A stretch of DNA of 64,000 nucleotides from Chloroflexi bacterium HGW-Chloroflexi-6 (GCA_002840685.1 PHBU01000008.1:1-64000), one strand, 5' to 3'. Positions 46,836 through 56,731 are shown, counted from the stretch's first letter. Translations and numbers: made by a program. Notes: generated by a model from the letters alone, not told the origin.

Positions 46836-47810
46836 TTAAACCAGCCGGGCCGGCCCGCCGACGGTGGCCGTCAGCACCTGGGTCACGCCGGGAATTTCCC
46901 GCAGCAGGGCTGTCACTTGCGCCATTTCGGGCTGCGGACAGATGACATGCACGTTTGGCCCGGCATCGATGGTATAGGCCACCTGCAAGCCATCCCTGCG
47001 CCACGAGCGGATGGTTTCCATCACAGCCAGGGTGGCGGGCTTCCAGTAAAACAGGGGTGGCTGGCTGGTCATCATCACGGCGTGCATCATGTCCGAATCA
47101 AGCTCGATGATCGCTGCAAAAGTCGCAAAATCGCGTTCCAAAACGGCGCGGCGGCATGCATCCAGGCGGCGGGTGGCATCCGCAACGCGCGCGGCTTGCA
47201 GCTGGCTGGTTTGCGCCAGGGCATGACCCTCCGTCGAACCGGTGGCCTTGTGCCCGGCGGCCACGATCGCCACACAATCGGCCAGGGCCCAATGCTCGGG
47301 CGGCGCGATCGAGACGGCGTAACAGTCCTCGTCGCCTGTGCCCATTTTCCATTCGACGAAACCGGAGGGGATGCTGCGTGAAGCGGAACCGGACCCCAAA
47401 CGGGCCAGCCGCGAAACGGCGGATTCGGTCCAGTCCAACCCGGCGGCTTTGGTCGCCGCCAGAGCCAGCGCAGCAAAGGCTGCGGCGGAGCTGGCGATCC
47501 CGGCCCCGGTCGGGAAGTTGTTTTCGGAGACGACCTCGGCCCGCAGGGCGATCCCTGCGCTGTGGCGGACCAGCTCCAAAATGCCGGATACGCGCTCCAG
47601 GCCTTTGCCGGTCACTTCGCGGCCATTGATGACCAGCTCATCGAGCGCCAGCGAAGGCTGGAAACTGACCGTTGTGCGCGTGAACAGCCCGTCCAGGTTC
47701 ATCGAGATCGAACCGTTGACGGGTAATCGCAGCGCAGAATCGCGGTTGCCCCAGTATTTAATGAAGGCAATATTCGGATGGCTTTGGGCGGTGGCTGAGT
47801 GTGTGGTCAT
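46836..47810 (-). CDS. Mevalonate-pathway decarboxylase (diphospho- or phosphomevalonate)
   Basis: The 324-residue GHMP-type protein has SHPNIAFIKYWGNRD at the start, the NNFPTGAGIASSAAAFAALA ATP-binding loop, and YTIDAGPNVHVIC with the decarboxylation Asp. It makes isopentenyl diphosphate, or isopentenyl phosphate if it acts on phosphomevalonate as shown for a Roseiflexus homologue. Substrate class cannot be told by eye. It is the first gene of the leftward cluster. Confidence 0.85.
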   Translation of the reverse strand: MTTHSATAQSHPNIAFIKYWGNRDSALRLPVNGSISMNLDGLFTRTTVSFQPSLALDELVINGREVTGKGLERVSGILELVRHSAGIALRAEVVSENNFPTGAGIASSAAAFAALALAATKAAGLDWTESAVSRLARLGSGSASRSIPSGFVEWKMGTGDEDCYAVSIAPPEHWALADCVAIVAAGHKATGSTEGHALAQTSQLQAARVADATRRLDACRRAVLERDFATFAAIIELDSDMMHAVMMTSQPPLFYWKPATLAVMETIRSWRRDGLQVAYTIDAGPNVHVICPQPEMAQVTALLREIPGVTQVLTATVGGPARLV

Positions 47811-48038
47811 AAGAAATTTCCTTTCAAGAAAAGTTTATCATGAACCAAACATACTCAGTGTATCAATCGCATGGGTGATAAAAGGAGACCGCCAACCGTG
47901 CGCCCATTGACCAGTTCAACCGCTGGGACGATGGTCACGATCGAAGCAAAAAGCTGATCGCATCCGGGCTGCCGTCTCTGTATGACAACAGGGCATCGTG
48001 CAGCGATCAAAAGCCCCAAAAATGAATAAAATTCAGTC

Positions 48039-48096
48039 TTGACATCCGGGTTTGTTTATGAAATAATACCGGTAACGTTGTCGGTAACATTACCGA
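48039..48096 (+). promoter_or_regulatory. lacI-family gene promoter with two operators
   Basis: -35 TTGACA (48039-48044), 17-base spacer, -10 AATAAT (48062-48067). Just downstream lie CCGGTAACGTTGTCGG (from 48069) and TCGGTAACATTACCGA (48081-48096), both variants of the dyad at 49182. This indicates autoregulation. Confidence 0.8.
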
Positions 48097-48115
48097 AAAA
48101 CCCTGGAGAAGCAGC

Positions 48116-49135
48116 ATGCGGCGCACCAAGCAAGCAGTCAAAATTCAAGACGTGGCCAGAACCGCCGGTGTGTCGGTTTCGACTGTTTCGCGTGTGTTAA
48201 ATGGCAAGGTGGATGTTGCAGAAGAAACGCAGGCCCGCATCCAGCAGGTGATTGACCAGCTCGGTTACACCTCCAGCCTGGCCGCCAGGAGCATGCGGGG
48301 CCAGAAAAATAATTTGATCGGTTTGATCATGCCTGATATTGCCTACCCTTTTGCGATCGAGGTTATGAAAGGGGTTAACCAGGCCGTTGCAGAATCAGAT
48401 TACGACTTGCTCGTCTTTACGACCGGCGATATCCGCAAGTATGGAACGGCATCCCAGGAACAAAAATACGTTTCACTTCTCAACAACTCGATCACGGATG
48501 GCGTTATTATTGCGGCCCCGGCAGCTGCCGAATTTTCAAGCGAAGCCCCTATTATCTCGATCGATCCCCTGTCAGAAAATCCAAATTATCCGGCCATTCA
48601 TGCCACAAACTACGAGGGTTCCAGGGAAGCAATGCGCTACCTGCTTGGCCTGGGACATCGTCAAATTGGTTTTATTGGCGGCCGCCCTGAGTTGACCAGC
48701 GCCAAGCGCCGTGAAAAAGGATATCGCAATGCGCTCGAGGAAGCCGGTATTGCGCTCGATGAAACCCTGATCATCAATGGCGACTATACAACCGAAACGG
48801 GTTTTGGCTGCGCTCGTCAACTCCTCGAAAGAGAAAACCGCCCTACAGCGATCTTTGCAGCCAACGATCAATCTGCAATTGGTGTGATCCAGGCCGCGCA
48901 AGCGATGGGGCTTTCCATCCCTGCCGATCTATCGGTGATCGGTTTTGACAATATCACCGATGCCGCCTACTTTGATTTGACCACGATCGATCAGTTCATT
49001 TCTCAAATGGGATACCAGGCTACGAAAATGCTTTTGCGCCTGATTAATGGTGAAGTGCTCGAGCAGCAAATTGTTAAAATGAAAACATGTTTGGTAGTAC
49101 GCGGTTCGTGTCGTTCTTTGATGCATTTGAATTAG
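48116..49135 (+). CDS. LacI-family transcriptional regulator
   Basis: The 339-residue product has the LacI HTH (about 8-55, KIQDVARTAGVSVSTVSRVL) and hinge helix (SLAARSMRG), then the periplasmic-binding-protein-like core (IGLIMPDIAYPFAIEVMKGV; AIFAANDQSAIGVIQAA; DLSVIGFDNI). Operators with GGTAACGTTACC in front of this gene and of the ABC operon show its targets. The inducer is probably an oligosaccharide taken up by that transporter. Confidence 0.95.
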   Translation: MRRTKQAVKIQDVARTAGVSVSTVSRVLNGKVDVAEETQARIQQVIDQLGYTSSLAARSMRGQKNNLIGLIMPDIAYPFAIEVMKGVNQAVAESDYDLLVFTTGDIRKYGTASQEQKYVSLLNNSITDGVIIAAPAAAEFSSEAPIISIDPLSENPNYPAIHATNYEGSREAMRYLLGLGHRQIGFIGGRPELTSAKRREKGYRNALEEAGIALDETLIINGDYTTETGFGCARQLLERENRPTAIFAANDQSAIGVIQAAQAMGLSIPADLSVIGFDNITDAAYFDLTTIDQFISQMGYQATKMLLRLINGEVLEQQIVKMKTCLVVRGSCRSLMHLN

Positions 49136-49181
49136 GGAATTTACCCCAACGTTTTCAAATGCATTTTTTTTACGAACTTTT

Positions 49182-49195
49182 CGGTAACGTTACCG
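49182..49195 (+). promoter_or_regulatory. LacI-family operator before ABC operon
   Basis: CGGTAACGTTACCG, a perfect 14-bp palindrome in the 209-base spacer between the regulator and the solute-binding-protein gene. No clear promoter could be fixed around it. Confidence 0.85.
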
Positions 49196-49344
49196 GTATT
49201 GTTCCTGGAAGAATCAGCCATTCTCTTTTTTTATATGAACCGTTGTTTTTCACGTTCAGGAGGTGAGTTGCATTAGCAGATACGTTCAACAGTATTACAC
49301 AATCTATATCTTATTTTCATTCAACTAGAACCAAGGAGAAGGAA

Positions 49345-50811
49345 ATGTCCCGCAAAATTTATACCCTTTTGAGCCTTTTGCTCGTCGCTACTTTTGTGTT
49401 GTCTGCCTGCGCAGCCCCTGTCGCTGAAACTCCCGTTGCAGAAGAGCCCGCTGCTCCCGCCGCCGAAGAACCCGCTGCTCCTGCTGCTGAAGAAGAACCC
49501 GCTGCTCCCGCTGCCGAAAAGACTGTCCTCAAGGTATGGTCATTCACCAATGAAATCAACACCATGGCGATTGCCTTCGAAGGCAAGCACCCGGATGTTG
49601 ATGTTCAATACACCATGATTCCCATGACCAATGGTGAATACCAGACAAAAATCAAGGCCGCTCTGGATACCAACGACCGCCCTGACATCATCGCCCTTGA
49701 GTCTGCGTTTGTAAAAAGCTACGTCGAAAGCGACTTCCTTGCTGACCTGGGCGAACTGCTGCCCGCCGCCGAGGCTGCCAATGTCTACCCGTTCGTTGTC
49801 GATGTCGGTACTCACGAAGGCGTCACCAAGGCCTTTGCTTACCAGGCCACCCCGGGTGCAGTCTTCTATCGCCGCAGCCTGGCCAAGGAATATTTCGGCA
49901 CCGATGATCCCGCCGAAATCCAGGCCCTGATGTCCGATATGGACAAGTTCATCGCCGCCGCCGAAGTCATCAAAGAAAAATCCGGTGGAGATACCTACAT
50001 CGTTGCTTCCGCTGCAGAATTCCAGAATCCCTTCTACGCCAACCGCGCCCAGCCGTGGATCGTGGACGATACTTTGGTTGTTGACCCGATGGTCGAGAAG
50101 TATGTTGAAATTGCCAAGCTCTTCCGTGACAATGCCTACGAAGCTCAGGCCGGGCAGTGGGCCGAAGGCTGGTTCGCCGGCATGAACGACAGCCTGGTGG
50201 ATGCCAACGGTACCCCCAAGAAAATCTTCTGCTACTTCCTGCCGACCTGGGGTCTGCCCTATGTTCTGGCCCCGAATGCCAAAGCGGCTGACGGCTCCAG
50301 CGACACCAGCGGCGACTGGGGTGTTATCACCGGCCCGCTGCCCTACCAATGGGGCGGTACCTGGCTGGGTGTGATGGATGGTGGCGCGAATATGGAACTT
50401 GCCAAGGAATTCGTCCGATTTGCAACCCTCGACGAAGAAAACCTGACCAACTGGGCGACCGGCGTCTACACCAACGATTACCTGAAAGCCATCGACCCGG
50501 AAGTTGCTCCCGATCAGATGCAGGCTCCTGGCGACTTTGTCGGCAGTCAGAACGTTGTCGAAGCGATCATCCCCTCCTTTGATGACTCCGAATTGAGCGC
50601 TTTCCTCGGTGGGCAGAACTCCTACGCCGGTTTTGCTGAGGCCGCCCCCTCGGTCAACGCCAAACTGATGACCGGTGCAGACGATGCCATCCAGCGCGCG
50701 CTGGGTGACCCCCTAAACCAGTACCTGAACGGCGAAGTCACCCTCGAAGAAATGTGGGCAGCCTGGAAAGATCAGGTTCGCAACGAGTTCCCCGAGTTGA
50801 TCATTCCGTAA
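49345..50811 (+). CDS. Sugar ABC transporter solute-binding lipoprotein (family 1)
   Basis: The start follows GGAGAAGG. The 488-residue product has a lipoprotein signal ending LSACAAP, an Ala/Pro/Glu-repeat linker (about 25-60), and a cluster-B binding-protein fold (VLKVWSFTNEINTMAIAFEG; DRPDIIALESAFV; YLNGEVTLEEMWAAW). It captures a sugar or oligosaccharide for the two permeases that follow. No ATPase gene is in the operon, so a shared MsiK/MalK-type ATPase elsewhere is expected. Confidence 0.93.
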   Translation: MSRKIYTLLSLLLVATFVLSACAAPVAETPVAEEPAAPAAEEPAAPAAEEEPAAPAAEKTVLKVWSFTNEINTMAIAFEGKHPDVDVQYTMIPMTNGEYQTKIKAALDTNDRPDIIALESAFVKSYVESDFLADLGELLPAAEAANVYPFVVDVGTHEGVTKAFAYQATPGAVFYRRSLAKEYFGTDDPAEIQALMSDMDKFIAAAEVIKEKSGGDTYIVASAAEFQNPFYANRAQPWIVDDTLVVDPMVEKYVEIAKLFRDNAYEAQAGQWAEGWFAGMNDSLVDANGTPKKIFCYFLPTWGLPYVLAPNAKAADGSSDTSGDWGVITGPLPYQWGGTWLGVMDGGANMELAKEFVRFATLDEENLTNWATGVYTNDYLKAIDPEVAPDQMQAPGDFVGSQNVVEAIIPSFDDSELSAFLGGQNSYAGFAEAAPSVNAKLMTGADDAIQRALGDPLNQYLNGEVTLEEMWAAWKDQVRNEFPELIIP

Positions 50812-50882
50812 TTTAGTACTAACAGTTTTGACTGGGTCAGTGCATAATAGATGCACTGACCCAGTTTCCAGGAGACGGAACC

Positions 50883-51788
50883 ATGATAAATCTTTCTAAA
50901 TTTCGCAGAAATTATTACGGCTACTTTTTCATTGCCCCGTTTATTATCACGTTTTTGATTTTCGGGTTGTTCCCCGTCTATAACACGGTTGCGCTCAGCT
51001 TTACCGATGCAACCTTGATGACCAAAACTTACGACAATGTCGGGTTGCAGAACTTTGAACGGCTCTTTGCCGACAAGGTTTTCATGACGGCCATCAAAAA
51101 CACCTGGATCCTATGGATTTTGAACTTCATCCCGCAGATCGGGATTGCCATGCTGCTCTCGATCTGGTTCACCAATGCCAGGCTTAATATCAAGGGCGTT
51201 GGAGTCTTGCGCGCCCTGTATTTTCTCCCCAACCTGCTCATGCCGGCCGCTGTGGCATCGCTTTTCTTCAGCCTGTTCTCGTTTTTTGGGCCGGTCAACC
51301 AGTTTATGGTGCAAGCCAAGTTCATGACTGAGGCAATGCACTTTCTGCAAAACAAAGAAATCACTCGCGGGCTGGTGATCTTTATCCAATGGTGGGCCTG
51401 GTATGGTAACACTATTATCATCCTGATGGCCGGGATGACAGCCATTCCCATTTCTCTGTACGAAGCGGCAGTTGTGGATGGCGCAAATGCCACCCAGATG
51501 TTCCTGCGCATTACCCTGCCCTTGCTCAAGCCAATCCTTATCTACGTTTTTGTCACATCCCTGGTGGGTGGCATGCAGATGTTCGACATCCCCTTTATGC
51601 TGACCGATGGCCGGGGATCCCCCAGTTCCTCAATCCTTACCAATAGCATTCTGATGTACATGAAGTTCGGCAGCAGCAAAGGGCATATTGGCGCGGCGTC
51701 CGCAGTAGGCGTGATGGTCTTCCTGATGACAAGTGTCTGTGCGCTGGCAATTTTCTACTTCCTGCGCGACAAAGACAGCGGCAAATAA
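50883..51788 (+). CDS. Sugar ABC permease (MalF type)
   Basis: 301 residues with six transmembrane segments (first FIAPFIITFLIFGLFPVYNT) and the EAA loop SLYEAAVVDGANATQMFLRI. It pairs with the next permease and the preceding binding protein. A CAGGAGA site precedes it. Confidence 0.95.
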   Translation: MINLSKFRRNYYGYFFIAPFIITFLIFGLFPVYNTVALSFTDATLMTKTYDNVGLQNFERLFADKVFMTAIKNTWILWILNFIPQIGIAMLLSIWFTNARLNIKGVGVLRALYFLPNLLMPAAVASLFFSLFSFFGPVNQFMVQAKFMTEAMHFLQNKEITRGLVIFIQWWAWYGNTIIILMAGMTAIPISLYEAAVVDGANATQMFLRITLPLLKPILIYVFVTSLVGGMQMFDIPFMLTDGRGSPSSSILTNSILMYMKFGSSKGHIGAASAVGVMVFLMTSVCALAIFYFLRDKDSGK

Positions 51789-51803
51789 AGGAGCGTAAAT
51801 CAC

Positions 51804-52640
51804 ATGTATAAATTCACCACTTTCCTACTGCGCGTTTTCGTATACGCTTTTTTGTTCATTCTTTTGGCGGTTACCCTGACGCCGATCTGGTTGCTGTTGG
51901 TTAATGCCACCCGATCTACTGTCGAAATCCAACAGGGAATTAGCTTTATGCCCAGCGTAAATACGCTCAATAATTATGGCATCCTGATCGGGCGCGGCCT
52001 GAACCTGCCGCGCGGATTCATCAACAGCTTGACCCTGTCGGTATCCATTACAGTTGTGAGTGTTTATTTCTCTCTGTTGACGGCGTATGGGATTGTTGTT
52101 TATGAATTCCCCGGTAAGAAATTCTTTTACAATTCCGTGCTGGTGCTGGTAATGCTGCCCTTGCAGCTGTCGATCATTGGGTTTTACCAGTACATGTCAA
52201 AATTGGGACTGACCGATTCGTATGCAGCCCTGATTTTGCCAAGCATTGCTTCGGCCGGCGCGGTCTTTTTTGGCAAGCAATATCTCGAATCAGTTGTTAT
52301 CCAGGATTTGATCGACGCCGCCCGTATCGACGGCGCCAGCGAACTGGGGATTTTTCACCGGGTGATGATGCCGATTGCCGCGCCGGGGGCTTTCACGATG
52401 GGCATCTTCGCCTTTGTCGCATCCTGGAACAATTTCTTTACACCCTTCATCCTGATCTCGTCCATTGAAAAATATACCCTGCCTATGCTGGTCCAGACGC
52501 TGCGGGGCGATGTTTACCGCACCGAATATGGCAGCATTTACCTGGGCCTGGCGATCACGGTGGTGCCCATCATGGTCATCTATGCTCTCTTCTCGCGCTA
52601 CATCGTCAGCGGGATCGCAATGGGTTCCGTTAAAGAATAG
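51804..52640 (+). CDS. Sugar ABC permease (MalG type)
   Basis: 278 residues, six transmembrane segments, and EAA loop DLIDAARIDGASELGIFHRV. The SGIAMGSVKE-type end (GMTAGAVKG in other systems) is typical. Starts 15 bases after the first permease. Confidence 0.95.
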   Translation: MYKFTTFLLRVFVYAFLFILLAVTLTPIWLLLVNATRSTVEIQQGISFMPSVNTLNNYGILIGRGLNLPRGFINSLTLSVSITVVSVYFSLLTAYGIVVYEFPGKKFFYNSVLVLVMLPLQLSIIGFYQYMSKLGLTDSYAALILPSIASAGAVFFGKQYLESVVIQDLIDAARIDGASELGIFHRVMMPIAAPGAFTMGIFAFVASWNNFFTPFILISSIEKYTLPMLVQTLRGDVYRTEYGSIYLGLAITVVPIMVIYALFSRYIVSGIAMGSVKE

Positions 52641-52652
52641 CCTTTCTGGTCT

Positions 52653-52685
52653 CCTTCTGGCCCTGTTTGCGGCAGGGCCAGAAGG
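52653..52685 (+). terminator. Hairpin after the permease genes
   Basis: CCTTCTGGCCCTG pairs perfectly with CAGGGCCAGAAGG (13 bp, 7-base loop), followed by AAAGTACTTT. A U-run is lacking, so partial termination or mRNA stabilisation is likely before the last gene of the operon. Confidence 0.65.
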
Positions 52686-52839
52686 AAAGTACTTTGTGTT
52701 GTTATCCATCGTTTCATACCACATCACCTCGGACAGATCACCCGCGCCTGCGGTGATAACACCTTTCAACCTGTAGTGACTGCCCGTTTGGTCTGCCTGG
52801 TGCAAAACTGTTCGGTAACCGCGAAGAAGGAACGCAGCT

Positions 52840-54044
52840 TGAGCATTGACTTTGTTACTCCCCTGTTTGACCCGCGCGCGAACGAATTGCTTGCAAATGT
52901 CCTGCAGGAGTTTGACAAGAAAAATGGCCGCAAAACCAACCTCATTAATTATGAGTGGGGCCAGATTTGGCGTGAGCTGGTCAATGTCACCATTTATCGC
53001 ACAGGCGGAGATTTGGCTGAAATCGGTTCGAGTTGGCTCGAAAGCCTGGTTTCCATGAATGGGCTGCGCCCGTTTTCCAGCCAGGAAATCTGTGAATTTG
53101 GCGGCAAGGAAGTCTTTTTTCAGTCGCTTTGGGAAAACCTGACCATTGGTTCGGAGCCAATCATCAGGGGCCTTCCTTTCCAGGCTGATGTGCGTGTTAT
53201 GTATTATTGGGATGATATGCTGGAAACAGCCGGAGTGGAGCCGAAGGAAACTTTTATTTCTGCGGCCAACCTGGCGGCCGGGCTCGAAAAACTACAGCAG
53301 CATTATGACTCGCCGTTGATTCTTCCAACCGGGACAGACACACATAACATTCTCTATAATGCGGCCAGCTGGTTGCGCGGCGCGGGAGGCGAGTTTTTAT
53401 CTGCGGACAACCGGCAGACCGCTTTTTGTGAACCGCAAGCCCTGGCAGGCTTGCGCGCCTATTTTGGTTTGCACAAATTCTTGCCTCCTCAAAATACGCC
53501 AATCACAGATGCCGAAGTTCTGGATATTTTTACTCGCCGCAAAGCCGCGGTTACCATCGCCGGCCCGTGGTTACTCAATCATTTGAAAAACAATGTTGAG
53601 TCGAAAGAATTAATTTCTCACTTAAAAGCAGCTTTGCCTCCTGGCCCCTCCTTTGTCGGCGGCACAGTTCTGGTGGTCTGGCAGCACGCTCGTGATATCT
53701 CTGCGATACTTACCCTGATAAAAACCCTGTTTGAGCCAGAGTTGCAATATCAGTTGGGCGAGCTGGACGGTTTCCTTCCGGTACAGAAGCGATTCTGGAC
53801 GGAAGAATATATGTCCAGGAACCCCAACCTGCCTGTTCTTCGCCAGGCCATTCTAACCGGCAAAGGTTTGCCTGTTGTTCCGCTCTGGGGCATGATCGAA
53901 GACCGCTTGAATGGAGCCTTTGGCGCCGCCTGGAATGATATTCATAGCGCCCAAGCGCCGCTTACGCCCCAAGATTTGGATGCCATCCTCAACGATCGCC
54001 TTGTTTCGATGGCCCGCCGCCTGGATATAACACTCGCAGAATAA
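52840..54044 (+). CDS. Solute-binding-protein-like protein without signal peptide
   Basis: The TTG at 52840 is eight bases after GAAGGA; this is preferred to a weak ATG at 52776 without a site. The roughly 400-residue product has the family-1 solute-binding fold from its first residues (SIDFVTPLFDPRANELLANV; GGDLAEIGSSWLESL; RKAAVTIAGPWLLNHL). Neither start gives a signal peptide or lipobox, so it should stay in the cytoplasm. It could sense imported sugar or be a decayed or misassigned binding protein. CGGTAACCG at 52813 resembles the LacI operator. Confidence 0.75.
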
Positions 54045-54331
54045 ATTTGCGAATAAACCGGATGTTTACAGTTCTTTTAAAGATTTGATTTTTCACTGCC
54101 TGATTGATTTTTCATGACGGACAGCTTGGGAACTTCCGATTGCCTGACCTGTCCACCATGAACAATCTGTCATGGCGTTTTTTCTCCTTAGTGCCCTCGC
54201 CTTATGGTGAGATGAGGCGAGGGCGAGGAGAATCTTTTTTCGGAAAATAATTGAACGCAAGCCGATTTATTTTACACAAAGCGTTGCATTCTTATTGTCT
54301 TCAACTTCTGTTCCAGCAAAGGAATTATCCA
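54045..54331. other. Intergenic stretch with terminator
   Basis: No gene is seen. CCCTCGCCT (54194-54202) pairs with AGGCGAGGG (54215-54223) and a T6 run follows at 54235-54240. It probably ends the ABC operon. The A+T-rich part before it could hold the promoter of the glycosidase, but no convincing -35/-10 pair stands out. Confidence 0.55.
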
Positions 54332-56656
54332 ATGTCCATCATCTCCTCCACGCCTGTCATCTCTGAGCTCCTCGCTGAAATGACCTTGGATGAAAAAATT
54401 GCCCAGATCACCAGCTTTTGGGTGCATGAAATTCAGGATGGCCGCGAGCTTTCGCTCGAAAAAGCGAAAAAACTGCTGTCCAATGGGATCGGGCAGATCA
54501 CCCGCATCGGCGGCGACAGCACCCTCGAACCTGCGGCGGCTGCCCGTTTTGCCAACCAGGTTCAAAACTACCTGGTCAAAGAGACCCGCCTGGGCATCCC
54601 GGCCATCGTCCACGAAGAGTGCTGCGCCGGGTTGATGACCCTCGGCAGCACGATCTTTCCTGAAATGCTGGGGCTGGCCGCATCCTGGCAGCCCGAACTG
54701 GCCGAAAAGATGACGGATGTTATCCGTCAGCAGACCCGCCGCGTGGGTGCCCACCAGGGTTTGGCTCCCGTGCTGGATGTAGCTCGCGAACCGCGCTGGG
54801 GACGCTGCGAAGAGACTTTCGGCGAAGATCCGCTTCTGGTCAGCCACTTTGGCGTGGCCTACGTGCGCGGCTTGCAGGGTCAAACCCTGAAAGACGGCGT
54901 GATGGCCACCGGCAAACACTTCATCGGTCACAGCCTGTCGCAGGGCGGCCTGAACTGCAACCCCGTCCGCGCCGGTTGGAATGAGATCTGGAATGATTTG
55001 ATGCTGCCCTTCCAGGCTGTCGTCAGTGAAGCCAATATTGCTTCCATGATGAACGCCTACCCCGACCTGGATGGTGAAGTGGTTGCCGCCTCGCGCCGTG
55101 TGCTGACCGATATTTTACGCGGCAAGCTCGGCTTCAACGGCCTGGTCGTTTCTGACTACGAAGCCATTCCGATGCTCAACTTCTTCCACCACATGGTTGA
55201 AAGCGAAGCCGAGGCCGGATTGCTCGCCCTGAATGCCGGCATTGACGTGGAACTGCCCACCCGCCGCTGCTACAGCGACAATTTCAAGGCCGCGCTCGAA
55301 GCCGGGACTCTCAGCCTGGATGTGCTTGACACTAGCGTTACCCGCATCCTGACCAAAAAGGCCGAGCTTGGCTTGTTCGAAAACCCCTTCATCGACGAAA
55401 ACAATGTTTTGGAAATCTTCGAAACCTCTGCTCAGCGCCAGCTTTCGCGCCATATTGCCGAAAAGACCCTGACCCTGCTCAAAAACGATGGAGATTTGCT
55501 GCCCCTGCCCAGGACCCTTGGCAAAATAGCCGTGCTTGGCCCGCTGGCCGATAGCGCCCGCGCCCACCTCGGCGATTACAGCTATGCCGCCGTCACCGAA
55601 CTCAGCCGCCTGGCGGCCATGCCCGGTGTCAGCTTTGAAGCGGCCAATTTTGACCAGGCGCATGTTGATGCCCACAGCCCGCGCATACCCTCCCTGTTGG
55701 CAAGCATGCGCGCCATGGAAGAAGCCGAAATTCTATACGCCCCCGGCTGCGGCCTGACCGACCCCAATCAATCCGGTTTTGCGGCGGCGGTCAAAGCAGC
55801 GGAAGAAGCCGAGGTGGTGATCCTGGCCCTGGGCGATGTCTCTGGTCTGACGCCGGATGTAACCTGCGGCGAGACCCGCGACTCGTCCACCCTGCACCTG
55901 CCCGCCGTACAGGAGGCTTTGCTCCAGGCTGTGGCCGCCACCGGCAAACCCGTTGTGGTTGTCCTGTTCAGCGGGCGCGTCATCGCCCTGACGGAGGTTG
56001 CCGCCCAGGCCGCTGCCATTCTCGAGGCCTGGGTTCCCGGCGAAGAGGGCGGTCCGGCAGTCGCCGCCGCCCTGTTTGGGGAGGTCAACCCCGGCGGCAA
56101 ACTGCCGATCACCTTCCCGCGTTCGGTCGGGCAGATCCCGGTCTACTACAACCACAAACCCTCAGCCGGGCGCTCCAACTGGTACGGCCCCTACCTGACC
56201 GAAGAAACCAGCCCGCTTTACCCGTTTGGGCACGGCCTGAGCTACACCAGCTTTGCCTATAGCGGCTTGACTCTCAGCCGCGCAGGTGCGGAACCCGGTT
56301 CGGATGTGGAAATCAGCCTGTCGGTGCAGAACACCGGCGCTTGGGCGGGCGAAGAAGTGGTGCAGCTTTACGTGTGCGACAAATTCGCCTCGGTCCCGCG
56401 CCCCGTCAAAGAGTTGAAAGGATACATCCGGATCGCTTTGCAGCCCGGCGAAACCAAATCTGTGACCTTCACCCTGCCGGTGAACATGCTGGCCTTCTAT
56501 GATTTTGATTTGAACCTGGTCGTCGAACCCGGCGCAGTCGATGTGATGATTGGCAGTTCGAGCGAAGATATCCGCCTGCGCAGTGGCTTTGAGATCACCG
56601 GCGCCAAAACCCCGGTTGCCCAACGCCTTTTCCGCTGTGGGGTGCAGGTTTCGTAA
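54332..56656 (+). CDS. Glycoside hydrolase family 3 (beta-glucosidase or beta-xylosidase)
   Basis: The start at 54332 follows AAAGGAA and gives 774 residues. GH3 N-terminal barrel: DEKIAQITSFW, DVAREPRWGRCEETFGED, KHFIGHSLSQGG, with the nucleophile Asp275 in GLVVSDYEAIP. C-terminal sandwich: LLKNDGDLLPLPR. Fibronectin-III-like end: SVQNTGAWAGEEVVQLYV. It has no signal peptide, so it acts on imported oligosaccharides. Its position between a sugar ABC operon and a xylose regulon makes beta-xylosidase attractive. Confidence 0.93.
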   Translation: MSIISSTPVISELLAEMTLDEKIAQITSFWVHEIQDGRELSLEKAKKLLSNGIGQITRIGGDSTLEPAAAARFANQVQNYLVKETRLGIPAIVHEECCAGLMTLGSTIFPEMLGLAASWQPELAEKMTDVIRQQTRRVGAHQGLAPVLDVAREPRWGRCEETFGEDPLLVSHFGVAYVRGLQGQTLKDGVMATGKHFIGHSLSQGGLNCNPVRAGWNEIWNDLMLPFQAVVSEANIASMMNAYPDLDGEVVAASRRVLTDILRGKLGFNGLVVSDYEAIPMLNFFHHMVESEAEAGLLALNAGIDVELPTRRCYSDNFKAALEAGTLSLDVLDTSVTRILTKKAELGLFENPFIDENNVLEIFETSAQRQLSRHIAEKTLTLLKNDGDLLPLPRTLGKIAVLGPLADSARAHLGDYSYAAVTELSRLAAMPGVSFEAANFDQAHVDAHSPRIPSLLASMRAMEEAEILYAPGCGLTDPNQSGFAAAVKAAEEAEVVILALGDVSGLTPDVTCGETRDSSTLHLPAVQEALLQAVAATGKPVVVVLFSGRVIALTEVAAQAAAILEAWVPGEEGGPAVAAALFGEVNPGGKLPITFPRSVGQIPVYYNHKPSAGRSNWYGPYLTEETSPLYPFGHGLSYTSFAYSGLTLSRAGAEPGSDVEISLSVQNTGAWAGEEVVQLYVCDKFASVPRPVKELKGYIRIALQPGETKSVTFTLPVNMLAFYDFDLNLVVEPGAVDVMIGSSSEDIRLRSGFEITGAKTPVAQRLFRCGVQVS

Positions 56657-56690
56657 AAGCCCAACCTGTTCGGTTTTGGATACAGAAAAT

Positions 56691-56731
56691 AAAAAGCGGA
56701 GGCCACCTGCCAGGGGTGGTCTCCGCTTTTT
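56691..56731. terminator. Bidirectional terminator
   Basis: AAAAAGCGGAG...CCACC pairs with GGTGG...CTCCGCTTTTT, giving poly-A/poly-U flanks on both strands between the convergent GH3 and xylH-type genes. Confidence 0.9.

Noticed and set aside
49430..49530. Repeat in the binding-protein gene as a DNA element
   Set aside because: It encodes the usual Ala/Pro/Glu linker after a lipobox and is explained at the protein level.
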